In this document: piece by piece, positions 52,549 through 60,789 of the stretch
Position numbering within the stretch: the first letter of the stretch is position 1
Layout: each line of letters opens with the position of its first letter
Source of the DNA: Streptomyces sp. PsTaAH-137
GTDB taxonomy: Bacteria; Actinomycetota; Actinomycetes; Streptomycetales; Streptomycetaceae
Assembly: GCF_003259365.1 (NCBI RefSeq)
Contig: NZ_QLLY01000004.1
Span: forward strand, 310,001-374,000
Length of the DNA stretch: 64,000 nucleotides
Reading direction: 5' to 3'
Notes under the pieces: generated by a model
The model's input: only the letters and a program-made list of their open reading frames with translations
Database searches by the model: none
Told to the model about the DNA's origin: nothing
Made by a program: the position numbers and the translations under genes

Positions 52549-53859
52549 TCACACAGGAACGTGCACCGAGGTGACCCGGGAGGCCACCAGCCGCTCCCGC
52601 TCCGCCCGAGCAGCCCGCTTCCGCAACCGCAGAATCTGGCTCACCCCGACCCCCTGCAGCACGAACACCGCGGCGAACGCGATCCGGTAGTTGTCCCCGG
52701 TCGCGTCGAGCAGCACGCCCACGGCCAGCAGCGTCGTCATCGAGGCGACGAACCCGCCCATGTTCACGATCCCGGACCCGGTCCCCTGCCGCTCCGGCGG
52801 ATTCGCCGGACGCGCGAAGTCGAAGCCGATCATCGAGGCGGGCCCGCACGCGCCGAGCCCCACGCACATCACGAGCAGCAGCCACATCGGCGACCGCCCC
52901 GGCCACGCCATGGGCGCCGCCCACAGCACGGCCACGGCGGCGACGGTGCCGAGCGCCAGCGGCAGCCGCGCCGCGTGGTGCCGGGCGACGATCTGCCCGT
53001 AGACGAGCCCGATGACCATGTTGGAGAGCACGACGAGCGTCAGCAGCTCGCCGGCCGTCCCGCGCGAGAGGCCCTGTGCCTCGACCAGGAACGGCAGCCC
53101 CCACAGCAGCAGGAACACCATCGCCGGGAACTGCGTGGTGAAGTGCACCCACAGGCCGAGCCGGGTCCCCGGCTCCCGCCAGGACGCGGCGATCTGGGCA
53201 CGCACGTACGCGGCGCCCTTGTGCGTCGTCGGCAGCGGCGCGGGCTCGAACCCCTCGGGGTGGTCCTTGAGGAACAGCACCATCAGGACCAGGACGAGGA
53301 CGCCGAGCAGCGCGCTGCCCGCGAACGCCGTCTCCCAGCCGACCCCGTGCAGCAGCCGGGCGAGCACCAGGGTGGAGACCAGATTGCCCGCCATGCCGAC
53401 CAGACCGGCGAGCTGCGCGACCAGCGGACCGCGCCGCGCGGGGAACCAGCGCGTGCCGAGCCGCAGCACGCTGATGAACGTCATGGCGTCCCCGCAGCCG
53501 AGCAGCGCGCGCGAGGCGAGCGCCATGCCGTACGAGGACGAGAACGCGAAGCCGAGCTGTCCGACGGTGAACAGCACCACGCCGAACGTGAGCACCCGCT
53601 TCGTGCCGAGCCGGTCGACCATCAGGCCGACGGGTATCTGCATGCCCGCGTACACGAGCAGCTGGAGGATGGAGAAGGTCGACAGGGCCGAGGCGTTGAT
53701 GTGGAAGCGCTCGACGGCGTCGAGTCCGGCCACCCCCAGCGACGTACGGAAGACGACGGCGACGAAGTAGACGGCGACGCCGATCGACCACACGACGACG
53801 GCCCGCCGGCCGCCGGGCGGATCGCCGGGCAGGGACGGGGCGGCGGCGGAGCTGCTCAT
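52549..53859 (-). CDS. MFS transporter (co-transcribed with GntR regulator)
   Basis: The 436-residue protein has 12 predicted helices and MFS landmarks: VGLMVDRLGTKRVLTFGVVL in the loop after helix 2, GCGDAMTFISVLRLGTRWFP near helix 5, and PERQGTGSGIVNMGGFVASM in the second half. The pattern resembles metabolite:proton symporters or the exuT/ACS branch. The ATG overlaps the stop of the upstream GntR gene, so the two are coupled. The GntR protein probably controls uptake of a carboxylate or sugar acid. Confidence 0.88.
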   Translation of the reverse strand: MSSSAAAPSLPGDPPGGRRAVVVWSIGVAVYFVAVVFRTSLGVAGLDAVERFHINASALSTFSILQLLVYAGMQIPVGLMVDRLGTKRVLTFGVVLFTVGQLGFAFSSSYGMALASRALLGCGDAMTFISVLRLGTRWFPARRGPLVAQLAGLVGMAGNLVSTLVLARLLHGVGWETAFAGSALLGVLVLVLMVLFLKDHPEGFEPAPLPTTHKGAAYVRAQIAASWREPGTRLGLWVHFTTQFPAMVFLLLWGLPFLVEAQGLSRGTAGELLTLVVLSNMVIGLVYGQIVARHHAARLPLALGTVAAVAVLWAAPMAWPGRSPMWLLLVMCVGLGACGPASMIGFDFARPANPPERQGTGSGIVNMGGFVASMTTLLAVGVLLDATGDNYRIAFAAVFVLQGVGVSQILRLRKRAARAERERLVASRVTSVHVPV

Positions 53860-54512
53860 CGTTCCTCACCCCGGGCCAGGTCGCGCACGCGCGAGACGTG
53901 CCGGCGCACCACGGTCACGGCGGCCTCCATGTCCCCGGCGCGCAGCGCGTCGAGGATCTCCTCGTGCTCGGCGAGGGTCTTCGCCGTGCGGTCCGGGTGG
54001 GCCTGCATCACGACGACGCCCATCCGCAGCTGCCGGTCGCGCATCTGGTCGTAGACGCGGGAGAGGATCGCGTTGTTGCCGCTGCGCACGATCTCCGCGT
54101 GGAAGCAGCGGTCGGTGGCGGCGGCCTCGGCGAGTTCACCGGCGGCGACCTGCGCGCGTTGCTGTTCGAGCAGCTCGGTCAGCCGCTCGATGAGGTACGG
54201 GGAGGCGGGCACGGCCTTGCGCACCGCGTGCTCCTCGACGAGCAGCCGGGTCTCCACGACGTCCGCGATCTCCTGCGCGGAGACGGGCAGCACGAGGGCG
54301 CCCTTCTTCGGGTAGAGCCGCAGCAGTCCCTCGACCTCCAGCTTGAGCAGGGCCTCGCGGACCGGGGTGCGGGAGACGCCGACCGCCTCGGCCAGCTCGC
54401 CCTCGGTGAGCAACGTCCCTCCCTCATAACGGCGTTCGAGCACGGCACGCTTCACGTGGTCGTAGACGCGCTCCGCGGCGGGCGGGCGTTTTTCGGTGAC
54501 GGTCGAGGGCAT
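53856..54512 (-). CDS. GntR-family regulator, FadR/FCD subfamily
   Basis: The 218-residue protein has an N-terminal winged helix (ERVYDHVKRAVLERRYEGGT; ELAEAVGVSRTPVREALLKL) and a C-terminal FCD effector domain whose likely metal ligands are in DRCFHAEIVRSGN, EHEEILDAL and RRHVSRVRD. FCD regulators sense organic acids. It heads a two-gene operon with the MFS gene. The promoter side contains an AT-rich stretch (TTGTATCTATGATG, reverse strand, about 54518-54532) that may be its operator. Confidence 0.9.
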   Translation of the reverse strand: MPSTVTEKRPPAAERVYDHVKRAVLERRYEGGTLLTEGELAEAVGVSRTPVREALLKLEVEGLLRLYPKKGALVLPVSAQEIADVVETRLLVEEHAVRKAVPASPYLIERLTELLEQQRAQVAAGELAEAAATDRCFHAEIVRSGNNAILSRVYDQMRDRQLRMGVVVMQAHPDRTAKTLAEHEEILDALRAGDMEAAVTVVRRHVSRVRDLARGEER

Positions 54513-54517
54513 GCGCA

Positions 54518-54532
54518 CATCATAGATACAAC
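54518..54532 (-). promoter_or_regulatory. AT-rich operator candidate before the GntR-MFS operon
   Basis: TGTATCTATGATG, just upstream of the GntR ATG, contains the T-GTAT...AT-A pattern seen at many GntR/FCD operators. It stands out from the GC-rich background. Autoregulation is inferred. Confidence 0.35.
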
Positions 54533-54677
54533 ACGTACGCAAGTCGGCCGCCGTCCACCATGCGGGACACAGGAAGTCGCACGGAACCGTGCAACCCTTC
54601 TCCCGCCTCATTCGTCTCTTCAGTGCGGGCGCCCTATCCCAACGGGCCGCCTCCCAGGGGCATTTGGAGCGTACAAG

Positions 54678-55553
54678 TTGAATAGACGCATAACGGGCAT
54701 GGCTGTTCTCGTCTCGGGAGCCCTGCTCTCCAGCGGAGTGCTGACCACCTCCGCCCAGGCCGCCGCACCGGCCAAGCCGTCCATCGCCGCCAAGGGCGGC
54801 TACGTGATGAACAACGGAACGGGTTCGTCCCTGTTCACCAAGTCCGCGGACACCCGGCTGTCCACCGGCTCCACCACGAAGATCATGACCGCGAAGGTGG
54901 TGCTGGCCCAGTCGAACCTGAACCTGGACAGCAAGGTCACGGTCCAGAAGGCGTACAGCGACTACATAGTGTCGAAGGGCGCCTCGTCGGCCCGCCTGAT
55001 CGTCGGCGACAAGGTCACCGTCCGCCAGCTGCTCTACGGGCTGATGCTCCCCTCGGGCTGTGACGCGGCGTACGCCCTCGCGGACAAGTTCGGCTCGGGC
55101 TCGACCCGCTCGGCGCGCGTGAAGTCGTTCATCGGCAAGATGAACTCCGAGGCGAAGAAGCTGAACCTGAAGAACACCCACTTCGACTCGTTCGACGGCA
55201 TCGGCAACGGCTCGAACTACTCGACGCCGCGCGATCTCACCAAGATCGCGAGCAGCGCCATGAAGAGCTCGACGTTCCGTTCGGTCGTGAAGACCAAGTC
55301 GACGAAGCAGAAGGTCACCACGAAGTCCGGTGGCTACCGCTACATGTCGTGGACCAACACGAACACCCTGCTGGGCTCGTACTCGGGCGCCATCGGCGTG
55401 AAGACCGGCTCCGGCCCGGAGGCGGGCTACTGCCTGGTGTTCGCGGCGACCCGCGGCAGCAAGACGGTGATCGGCACGGTCCTGAAGTCGACCTCCGTCT
55501 CGGCCCGCACGTCGGACGCCAAGAAGCTGATGGACTACGGCTTCAAGAAGTAG
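54678..55553 (+). CDS. D-alanyl-D-alanine carboxypeptidase-type penicillin-binding protein (SGC variant)
   Basis: The 291-residue secreted protein begins with a signal peptide (NRRITGMAVLVSGALLSSGV, ending AQAAA). It has the serine nucleophile motif STTK (Ser65, Lys68) and KTG (242-244). The usual SxN motif is replaced by Ser126-Gly127-Cys128. D,D-carboxypeptidases trim peptidoglycan stem peptides. The TTG at 54678 is chosen because GGAG lies eight bases upstream; the ATG at 54699 has no ribosome site. It is preceded by the divergent GntR gene and followed by a hairpin. Confidence 0.88.
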   Translation: MNRRITGMAVLVSGALLSSGVLTTSAQAAAPAKPSIAAKGGYVMNNGTGSSLFTKSADTRLSTGSTTKIMTAKVVLAQSNLNLDSKVTVQKAYSDYIVSKGASSARLIVGDKVTVRQLLYGLMLPSGCDAAYALADKFGSGSTRSARVKSFIGKMNSEAKKLNLKNTHFDSFDGIGNGSNYSTPRDLTKIASSAMKSSTFRSVVKTKSTKQKVTTKSGGYRYMSWTNTNTLLGSYSGAIGVKTGSGPEAGYCLVFAATRGSKTVIGTVLKSTSVSARTSDAKKLMDYGFKK

Positions 55554-55570
55554 GTTCCGCGCGGCACGAG

Positions 55571-55603
55571 GAAGGGGCGCCCCGTCACACGGGGTGCCCC
55601 TTC
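55571..55603. terminator. Bidirectional terminator between D,D-carboxypeptidase and bkd operon
   Basis: A 15-bp stem (GAAGGGGCGCCCCGT / ACGGGGTGCCCCTTC, one wobble position, loop CAC) is followed by TGTCGT. It lies between the convergent stops at 55553 and 55616. Confidence 0.85.
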
Positions 55604-55615
55604 TGTCGTACGGCT

Positions 55616-56944
55616 CTAGGACCAGGTCAGCAGACGCTTGGGCCGTTCGAGGACGGCCGCCACGTCCGCGAGCACCTTGGACCCCAGCTCCCCGTCGACC
55701 AGGCGGTGGTCGAAGGAGAGAGCCAGCGTCATCACGTGCCGCGGCTTGATCCTGCCCTTGTGCACCCAGGGCTGGAGCTTGATCGCCCCGACGGCGAGGA
55801 TCGCCGACTCACCCGGGTTCAGGATGGGCGTCCCGGTGTCGATGCCGAAGACACCGACGTTGGTGATGGTGACGGTGCCACCCTGCATGGCACCCGGCGA
55901 GGTCTTCCCCTCGCGCGCGGTGGCCACCAGCTCGCCCAGCGCGGACGCCAGTTCGGGCAGCGTCTTGGCCTGGGCGTCCTTGATGTTCGGGACGATGAGC
56001 CCGCGGGGCGTGGCGGCGGCGATGCCCAGATTCACGTAGTGCTTCTGGACGATCTCCTGGGCCGCCTCGTCCCAGGACGCGTTCACCTCCGGGTTGCGCC
56101 GGATGGCGACGAGCAGCGCCTTGGAGATGAGCAGCAGCGGGTTGACCCGCAGCCCCGCCATGTCCTTGTCGGACTTCAGCTCCTCGACGAGCTTCATCGT
56201 GCGCGTCACGTCGACCGTCACGAACTCGGTGACGTGCGGCGCGGTGAACTTCGAGGCCACCATCGCCTGCGCGGTCGCCTTGCGGACCCCCTTGACCGGG
56301 ATCCGGGTCTCGCGCACGGAGTCGTACGAGGCCACGGGCGCCGCGGCGGGCGCCGGAGCCGGGGCCCGCACCGGGGCCTCGGGCGCGGCGGGCGCGGGCG
56401 GGGCCACCGCCGCGTGCACGTCCTCCCGCGTGATGATCCCGTCCGGGTTCGCGGGGATCACGGTGGCCAGGTCGACCCCGAGGTCCTTGGCCAGCTTGCG
56501 CACCGGCGGCTTCGCCAGCGGCCGCTGCTCGGTGAGGACGGCCGCGGCGGTGCCGTTGGCGGCCGCGGGGTCCTTGCGGGCGCGCCGCTTGGTGGAGGAC
56601 TCGGCGACGCCGTAGCCGACGAGCACCGGCTGCCGCCCGCTCGCCTCCTCCGCGACGGGCTCCTCGACCGTCTCCTGGACAGGGGCCTCGGCGACGGGCT
56701 CCTCCCCGGCCGTCCGCACCGAGATGATGACCTGTCCGACGTCGACGGTCGTGCCCTCGGGGAACTTCAGCTCGCCGACGACCCCGTCGAACGGGATCGG
56801 CAGCTCGACGGCCGCCTTGGCCGTCTCCACCTCGCACACGACCTGCCCGTCGGTGACCGTGTCACCGGGCTGTACGTACCACTTGAGGATCTCGGCCTCG
56901 GTCAGACCCTCGCCCACATCGGGCATCTTGAACTCGCGCACCAT
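55616..56944 (-). CDS. bkdC: Branched-chain 2-oxoacid dehydrogenase E2, dihydrolipoyl acyltransferase
   Basis: The 442-residue protein has an N-terminal lipoyl domain (Lys43 in EVETAKAAVELP), a long Ala/Pro linker, a peripheral-subunit-binding domain (about 155-190, VRKLAKDLGVDLATVIPANP) and an acyltransferase catalytic domain ending in SFDHRLVDGELG with the catalytic His. It transfers the acyl group from E1 to CoA. The ATG at 56944 has GGGAGAGG upstream. It is the last gene of the E1a-E1b-E2 operon; E3 is encoded elsewhere. The bkd assignment rests on separate E1 subunits and recalled synteny; pyruvate dehydrogenase of similar type cannot be excluded. Confidence 0.88.
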   Translation of the reverse strand: MVREFKMPDVGEGLTEAEILKWYVQPGDTVTDGQVVCEVETAKAAVELPIPFDGVVGELKFPEGTTVDVGQVIISVRTAGEEPVAEAPVQETVEEPVAEEASGRQPVLVGYGVAESSTKRRARKDPAAANGTAAAVLTEQRPLAKPPVRKLAKDLGVDLATVIPANPDGIITREDVHAAVAPPAPAAPEAPVRAPAPAPAAAPVASYDSVRETRIPVKGVRKATAQAMVASKFTAPHVTEFVTVDVTRTMKLVEELKSDKDMAGLRVNPLLLISKALLVAIRRNPEVNASWDEAAQEIVQKHYVNLGIAAATPRGLIVPNIKDAQAKTLPELASALGELVATAREGKTSPGAMQGGTVTITNVGVFGIDTGTPILNPGESAILAVGAIKLQPWVHKGRIKPRHVMTLALSFDHRLVDGELGSKVLADVAAVLERPKRLLTWS

Positions 56945-56961
56945 GACGTTCGACCTCTCCC

Positions 56962-57942
56962 TCAGTACGCCAGCGAGCGGTCGACGGCGTCGAGCACCCG
57001 GTCGAGGCCCGGCAGGTACTCCTCCTCCAGGCGCGCCGGCGGATACGGCGCGTGGTACCCGCCGACCCGCAGCACGGGCGCCTCCAGGTGGTAGAAGCAC
57101 CGCTCGGTGATCCGGGCGGCGATCTCCGCGCCGGAGCCGAGGAACACGGGCGCCTCGTGCACGACCACCAGGTGCCGCGTCTTCTCCACCGACTTCTGCA
57201 CGGCGTCGAAGTCCAGCGGCGAGATGGAGCGCAGGTCGAGGACCTCGATGGACGTGCCTTCCTCGGCGGCGACCGTGGCGGCCTCCAGGCAGACCTTCAC
57301 CATCGGCCCGTAGGCGACGAGCGTCAGGTCGGTGCCCTCGCGGGCGACGACGGCCTTGTGCAGATCGGCCGGGACGGCCTCGGTGTCGACCTCGCCCTTG
57401 TCCCAGTAGCGGCGCTTGGGCTCGAAGAAGATCACCGGGTCGTCGCTCTGGATGGCCTGCTGGAGCATCCAGTACGCGTCCGACGCGTTCGACGGCGTGA
57501 CCACCTTCAGGCCCGCCACGTGCGCGAACAGCGCCTCGGGCGACTCGCTGTGGTGCTCGACCGCGCCGATGCCGCCGCCGTACGGGATGCGCACGACGAC
57601 CGGCACCTTGACCTTGCCGAGGGCGCGGGCGTGCATCTTCGCGAGCTGCGTGACGATCTGGTCGTAGGCGGGGAAGACGAACCCGTCGAACTGGATCTCC
57701 ACCACCGGCCGGTAGCCGCGCAGCGCCATGCCGATCGCGGTGCCGACGATGCCCGACTCGGCGAGCGGGGTGTCGATGACCCGGTCCTCGCCGAAGTCCT
57801 TCTGCAGCCCGTCGGTGACCCGGAAGACACCGCCGAGCTTGCCGACGTCCTCGCCCATGACGAGGACCTTCGGGTCGGTCTCCAGCGCCGTGCGCAGGGA
57901 TTCGTTGATCGCCTTGGCGATCGGGAGCTTCTGTACGGCCAT
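56962..57942 (-). CDS. bkdB: Branched-chain 2-oxoacid dehydrogenase E1 beta subunit
   Basis: The 326-residue subunit has the transketolase-like pyrimidine-binding domain (KVLVMGEDVGKLGGVFRVTD, DTPLAESGIVGTAIGMALRG, then PYGGGIGAVEHHSESPEALF) and the C-terminal domain with ISPLDFDAVQKSVEKTRHLV. Together with E1 alpha it binds thiamine diphosphate and decarboxylates branched 2-oxoacids that prime fatty-acid synthesis. The ATG at 57942 lies two bases past the E1 alpha stop, so they are coupled. The gap to E2 is 17 bp. Confidence 0.93.
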   Translation of the reverse strand: MAVQKLPIAKAINESLRTALETDPKVLVMGEDVGKLGGVFRVTDGLQKDFGEDRVIDTPLAESGIVGTAIGMALRGYRPVVEIQFDGFVFPAYDQIVTQLAKMHARALGKVKVPVVVRIPYGGGIGAVEHHSESPEALFAHVAGLKVVTPSNASDAYWMLQQAIQSDDPVIFFEPKRRYWDKGEVDTEAVPADLHKAVVAREGTDLTLVAYGPMVKVCLEAATVAAEEGTSIEVLDLRSISPLDFDAVQKSVEKTRHLVVVHEAPVFLGSGAEIAARITERCFYHLEAPVLRVGGYHAPYPPARLEEEYLPGLDRVLDAVDRSLAY

Positions 57943-57943
57943 C

Positions 57944-59131
57944 TCAGGCACCCTCCTCCGCGAACGACGCCTGGTAGGCGGCGAACTGCGCGCGCTCCTC
58001 GTCGACGAGCGCGTGCCCGTCCGCGTACCCGTGCTCGAACATCGCCATCCGGTCCGGGTCCTGCATGCCGCGCACGGCCTCGCGCACCCGCCGGCCGAGC
58101 GTCTCGCTCTCGGTCTCCAGGTCCGTGAAGAACTCCGCGCCGGTGTCGGTGTGGTTCTCCAGGTACGCGCGCAGCCGCAGGATCGGGTCCTTCGCCTCCC
58201 ACGCGACGCGCTCCTCGTCGGCCCGGTACTTCGTCGGGTCGTCGGAGGTGGTGTGCGCGCCCATCCGGTACGTGAACGCCTCGACCAGCGTCGGGCCCTC
58301 ACCGGCGCGCGCCCGCTCCAGCGCCCACCGGGTCACGGCGAGGCAGGCCAGGACGTCGTTGCCGTCGACGCGGACGCCCGGGAAGCCGAAGCCCTGCGCG
58401 CGCTGGTAGAGCGGCACCCGGGTCTGCTTCTCGGTCGGCTCGGAGATCGCCCACTGGTTGTTCTGGCAGAAGAACACGACCGGGGCGTTGTACACGGCGG
58501 AGAACGTGAAGGACTCCGCGACATCGCCCTGGCTGCTGGCGCCGTCGCCGAAGTACGCGATCACGGCCGAGTCCGCGCCGTCCTTGGCGATGCCCATGGC
58601 GTAGCCGGTGGCGTGCAGCGTCTGCGAGCCGATGACGATCGTGTACAGGTGGAAGTTGTTGGTGTTCGGGTCCCAGCCGCCGTTGTTCACGCCGCGGAAC
58701 ATCCCGAGCAGGTTCTCCGGCTCGACCCCGCGGCACCAGGCGACGCCGTGCTCGCGGTAGGTCGGGAAGACGTAGTCGTCGTCGCGGGTGGCGCGCGCGG
58801 AGCCGACCTGGGCGGCCTCCTGGCCGAGCAGCGAGGGCCACAGGCCCAGCTCGCCCTGGCGCTGGAGCGTGACGGCCTCCGCGTCGAAGCGGCGGGCCAT
58901 CACCATGTCGCGGTACAGGCCGCGCAGCGCGTCGTCGGTGATGTCGGCGACGTACGTGTCGTACTCGGTGCTCTTGACCCGCTCGCCCTCGGGGGTCAGG
59001 AGCTGGACCAGGTCCGACTTCCCCTTGGCGGCTGCGGTCCTCCCGGGGGACTTCTTCGCAGTCTTGCTCGCGGCAGTCCGCTTGCGCGGGGTGCGCGCTG
59101 CGCCAGTGCTGGCAGCACTGTCAACGGTCAC
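57944..59131 (-). CDS. bkdA: Branched-chain 2-oxoacid dehydrogenase E1 alpha subunit
   Basis: The 395-residue subunit has an Ala/Lys/Thr-rich leader (about 1-30) and the thiamine-diphosphate motif beginning AYFGDGASSQGDVAESFTF and ending CQNNQW. RMGAHTTSDDPTKYR marks the phosphorylation-loop region of related enzymes. The GTG at 59131 has GAGGAGC at good spacing; readings to 59296 add a Cys/His-rich unconserved leader. First gene of the bkd operon; the promoter region upstream contains two near-identical AT-rich repeats. Confidence 0.93.
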   Translation of the reverse strand: MTVDSAASTGAARTPRKRTAASKTAKKSPGRTAAAKGKSDLVQLLTPEGERVKSTEYDTYVADITDDALRGLYRDMVMARRFDAEAVTLQRQGELGLWPSLLGQEAAQVGSARATRDDDYVFPTYREHGVAWCRGVEPENLLGMFRGVNNGGWDPNTNNFHLYTIVIGSQTLHATGYAMGIAKDGADSAVIAYFGDGASSQGDVAESFTFSAVYNAPVVFFCQNNQWAISEPTEKQTRVPLYQRAQGFGFPGVRVDGNDVLACLAVTRWALERARAGEGPTLVEAFTYRMGAHTTSDDPTKYRADEERVAWEAKDPILRLRAYLENHTDTGAEFFTDLETESETLGRRVREAVRGMQDPDRMAMFEHGYADGHALVDEERAQFAAYQASFAEEGA

Positions 59132-59514
59132 GTGTGCTCCTCGGTCGGTCCGGCCCCCGGGATTGCCGGATGGCCAGTCGGCTCGGCTCGCCTGATCCGT
59201 CCACGCACGGGGTGGGTGCGAGGTTGTCGGAGACAGGCGCGACAAGTGCTCCGGCAAGCACCCTTCACCCCGCACGTTACCCAGTGGGTCACACATCTGC
59301 GAAACCCCATCTGACCTGCGATTTTGCTTGGATTTCCAAGTAAGTGGTTGATTGGATTTCCTAGTAATCGCACCTCGGACGGAGCGCCGCAGGTCAACAG
59401 CTGTGCGACGGCACCTGGTAACAGCGTGGCAGGGGGCCGGAACACCGGCACGTTATCCCGGTCACCCCTTGGTCATCTAGGGCGCGGCGCGAGTTCGTAT
59501 GTGAGACTGACTCC
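59132..59514. promoter_or_regulatory. bkd / response-regulator divergent control region (383 bp)
   Basis: This non-coding stretch carries the promoters of bkdA (reverse) and the response regulator (forward). Two AT-rich direct repeats at 59328-59343 and 59352-59367 dominate the centre. A small dyad (GTGCT-CCGGCA-AGCAC) lies near 59248-59263. No ORF in it looks coding. Confidence 0.7.
59328..59367. repeat. Tandem AT-rich direct repeats in the bkd control region
   Basis: TTGGATTTCCAAGTAA (59328-59343) and TTGGATTTCCTAGTAA (59352-59367) match at 15 of 16 positions and start 24 bp apart, close to two helical turns. They look like paired binding sites for a transcription factor, for example an Lrp-type BkdR. 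Confidence 0.75.
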
Positions 59515-60177
59515 GTGCGCGAAGACGGAAAAATCAAGGTATTTCTCCTCGACGACCATGAAGTGGTCCGCAGGGGAGTCCATGAGCTGCTGTCGGTCGA
59601 GGACGACATCGAGGTCGTCGGCGAGGCCGGCACCGCGGCCGACGCCCTGGTGCGCATCCCCGCCACCCGGCCCGACGTCGCCGTCCTGGACGTGCGGCTG
59701 CCGGACGGCAGCGGGGTCGAGGTGTGCCGGGAGATCCGCTCCCAGGACGAGTCGATCAAGTGCCTGATGCTGACGTCGTTCGCGGACGACGAGGCCCTTT
59801 TCGACGCGATCATGGCCGGTGCCTCGGGCTATGTCCTGAAGGCCATCCGCGGCAATGAGCTGCTGACGGCCGTACGGGACGTCGCCGCCGGGAAGTCGCT
59901 GCTCGACCCCGTGGCCACCGCCCGGGTCCTGGAGCGGCTGCGGGACGGCGGCCGCAGCAAGGAGGACGACCGGCTGGCCGGCCTCACCGAGCAGGAGCGG
60001 AAGATCCTCGACCTGATCGGCGAGGGCATGACCAACCGCGCGATCGGCGAGCGCCTCCATCTCGCCGAGAAAACGATCAAGAACTATGTCTCCAGCCTGC
60101 TGTCGAAGCTCGGCATGGAGCGCCGCTCCCAGGCGGCCGCGTACGTCGCCCGTATGCAGGCCGAGAAGCAGCACTGA
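59515..60177 (+). CDS. NarL/DevR-family response regulator
   Basis: The 220-residue protein has a receiver domain (acidic pocket in FLLDDHE, phosphoacceptor Asp59 in VLDVRLPDGSG, Thr in LMLTSFADD, Lys in YVLKAIRG) and a C-terminal LuxR-type helix-turn-helix (LTEQERKILDLIGEGMTNRA; EKTIKNYVSSLLSKLGMERR). This matches DevR/DosR-like regulators linked to oxygen and redox control. No histidine kinase is adjacent, so it is an orphan here. The GTG at 59515 lacks a clear Shine-Dalgarno, and GAGACT ends six bases upstream. It is divergent from bkd. Confidence 0.92.
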   Translation: MREDGKIKVFLLDDHEVVRRGVHELLSVEDDIEVVGEAGTAADALVRIPATRPDVAVLDVRLPDGSGVEVCREIRSQDESIKCLMLTSFADDEALFDAIMAGASGYVLKAIRGNELLTAVRDVAAGKSLLDPVATARVLERLRDGGRSKEDDRLAGLTEQERKILDLIGEGMTNRAIGERLHLAEKTIKNYVSSLLSKLGMERRSQAAAYVARMQAEKQH

Positions 60178-60296
60178 GCGCGTTCGCTCCGTGACCGTCG
60201 GCTCACCCGGATGCCCGCCCACACGGGACGTAGGTCCCTCGTGGTCGGGGCGGGCTCCTCTTTTCCGGCGCGCTGTCGGCATCGCACAGTGGTGAC

Positions 60297-60749
60297 ATGC
60301 CCTCCGAGACGCAGCCGGACCTGGACCGCGGCTTCGAGCTTCTCTCCCGAGTGCCGTACGGGAGAGTCGCCACCAGCATGCGTGCCCTGCCCTTCCTCGC
60401 CGCCGCCCGCCACGTCGTGGCCGACGGCCGCCTGCTGCTGCGCATGCACCGGGGTTACGGCTACCACCAGGCGTGCGTCGGCAGCGTCGTCGCGTACGGC
60501 GCGGACAACCTCGGCACCGAGCGGCCGGGTGAGCCGGGCCAGTGGTCGGTGCAGTGCGTCGGCACCTGCGAGCTGATCGAGCCCAGCACGGCCGAGCTCG
60601 AACTCTTCGGATCCGCCCCGCACTACGCGGACGACGAGATCTACGAACCGGTCTATCTGTGCGTCACCCCGCAGTTCATGACGGTGCACGAGCTGCGGGG
60701 CGGGTCCGCCGCGGTCGAGCCGCCTGCGGTGCGGGTACGCCGGCCCTGA
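60297..60749 (+). CDS. Pyridoxamine 5'-phosphate oxidase-like flavin-binding protein
   Basis: The 150-residue protein has the split-barrel pattern of PNPOx-like proteins: VPYGRVATSMRALPFLAAAR near the start, then RHVVADGRLLLRMHRGYGYH and QWSVQCVGTCELIE. In DevR-regulated systems such proteins are frequent neighbours; here the response-regulator gene lies 120 bp upstream on the same strand. Flavin or F420 binding is inferred from the fold. No Shine-Dalgarno; CACAGT ends six bases before the ATG. Confidence 0.82.
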   Translation: MPSETQPDLDRGFELLSRVPYGRVATSMRALPFLAAARHVVADGRLLLRMHRGYGYHQACVGSVVAYGADNLGTERPGEPGQWSVQCVGTCELIEPSTAELELFGSAPHYADDEIYEPVYLCVTPQFMTVHELRGGSAAVEPPAVRVRRP

Positions 60750-60789
60750 CCGGGACCTGCGGCGGGCAGGCCCCGGTCGGCGCCCCTGA

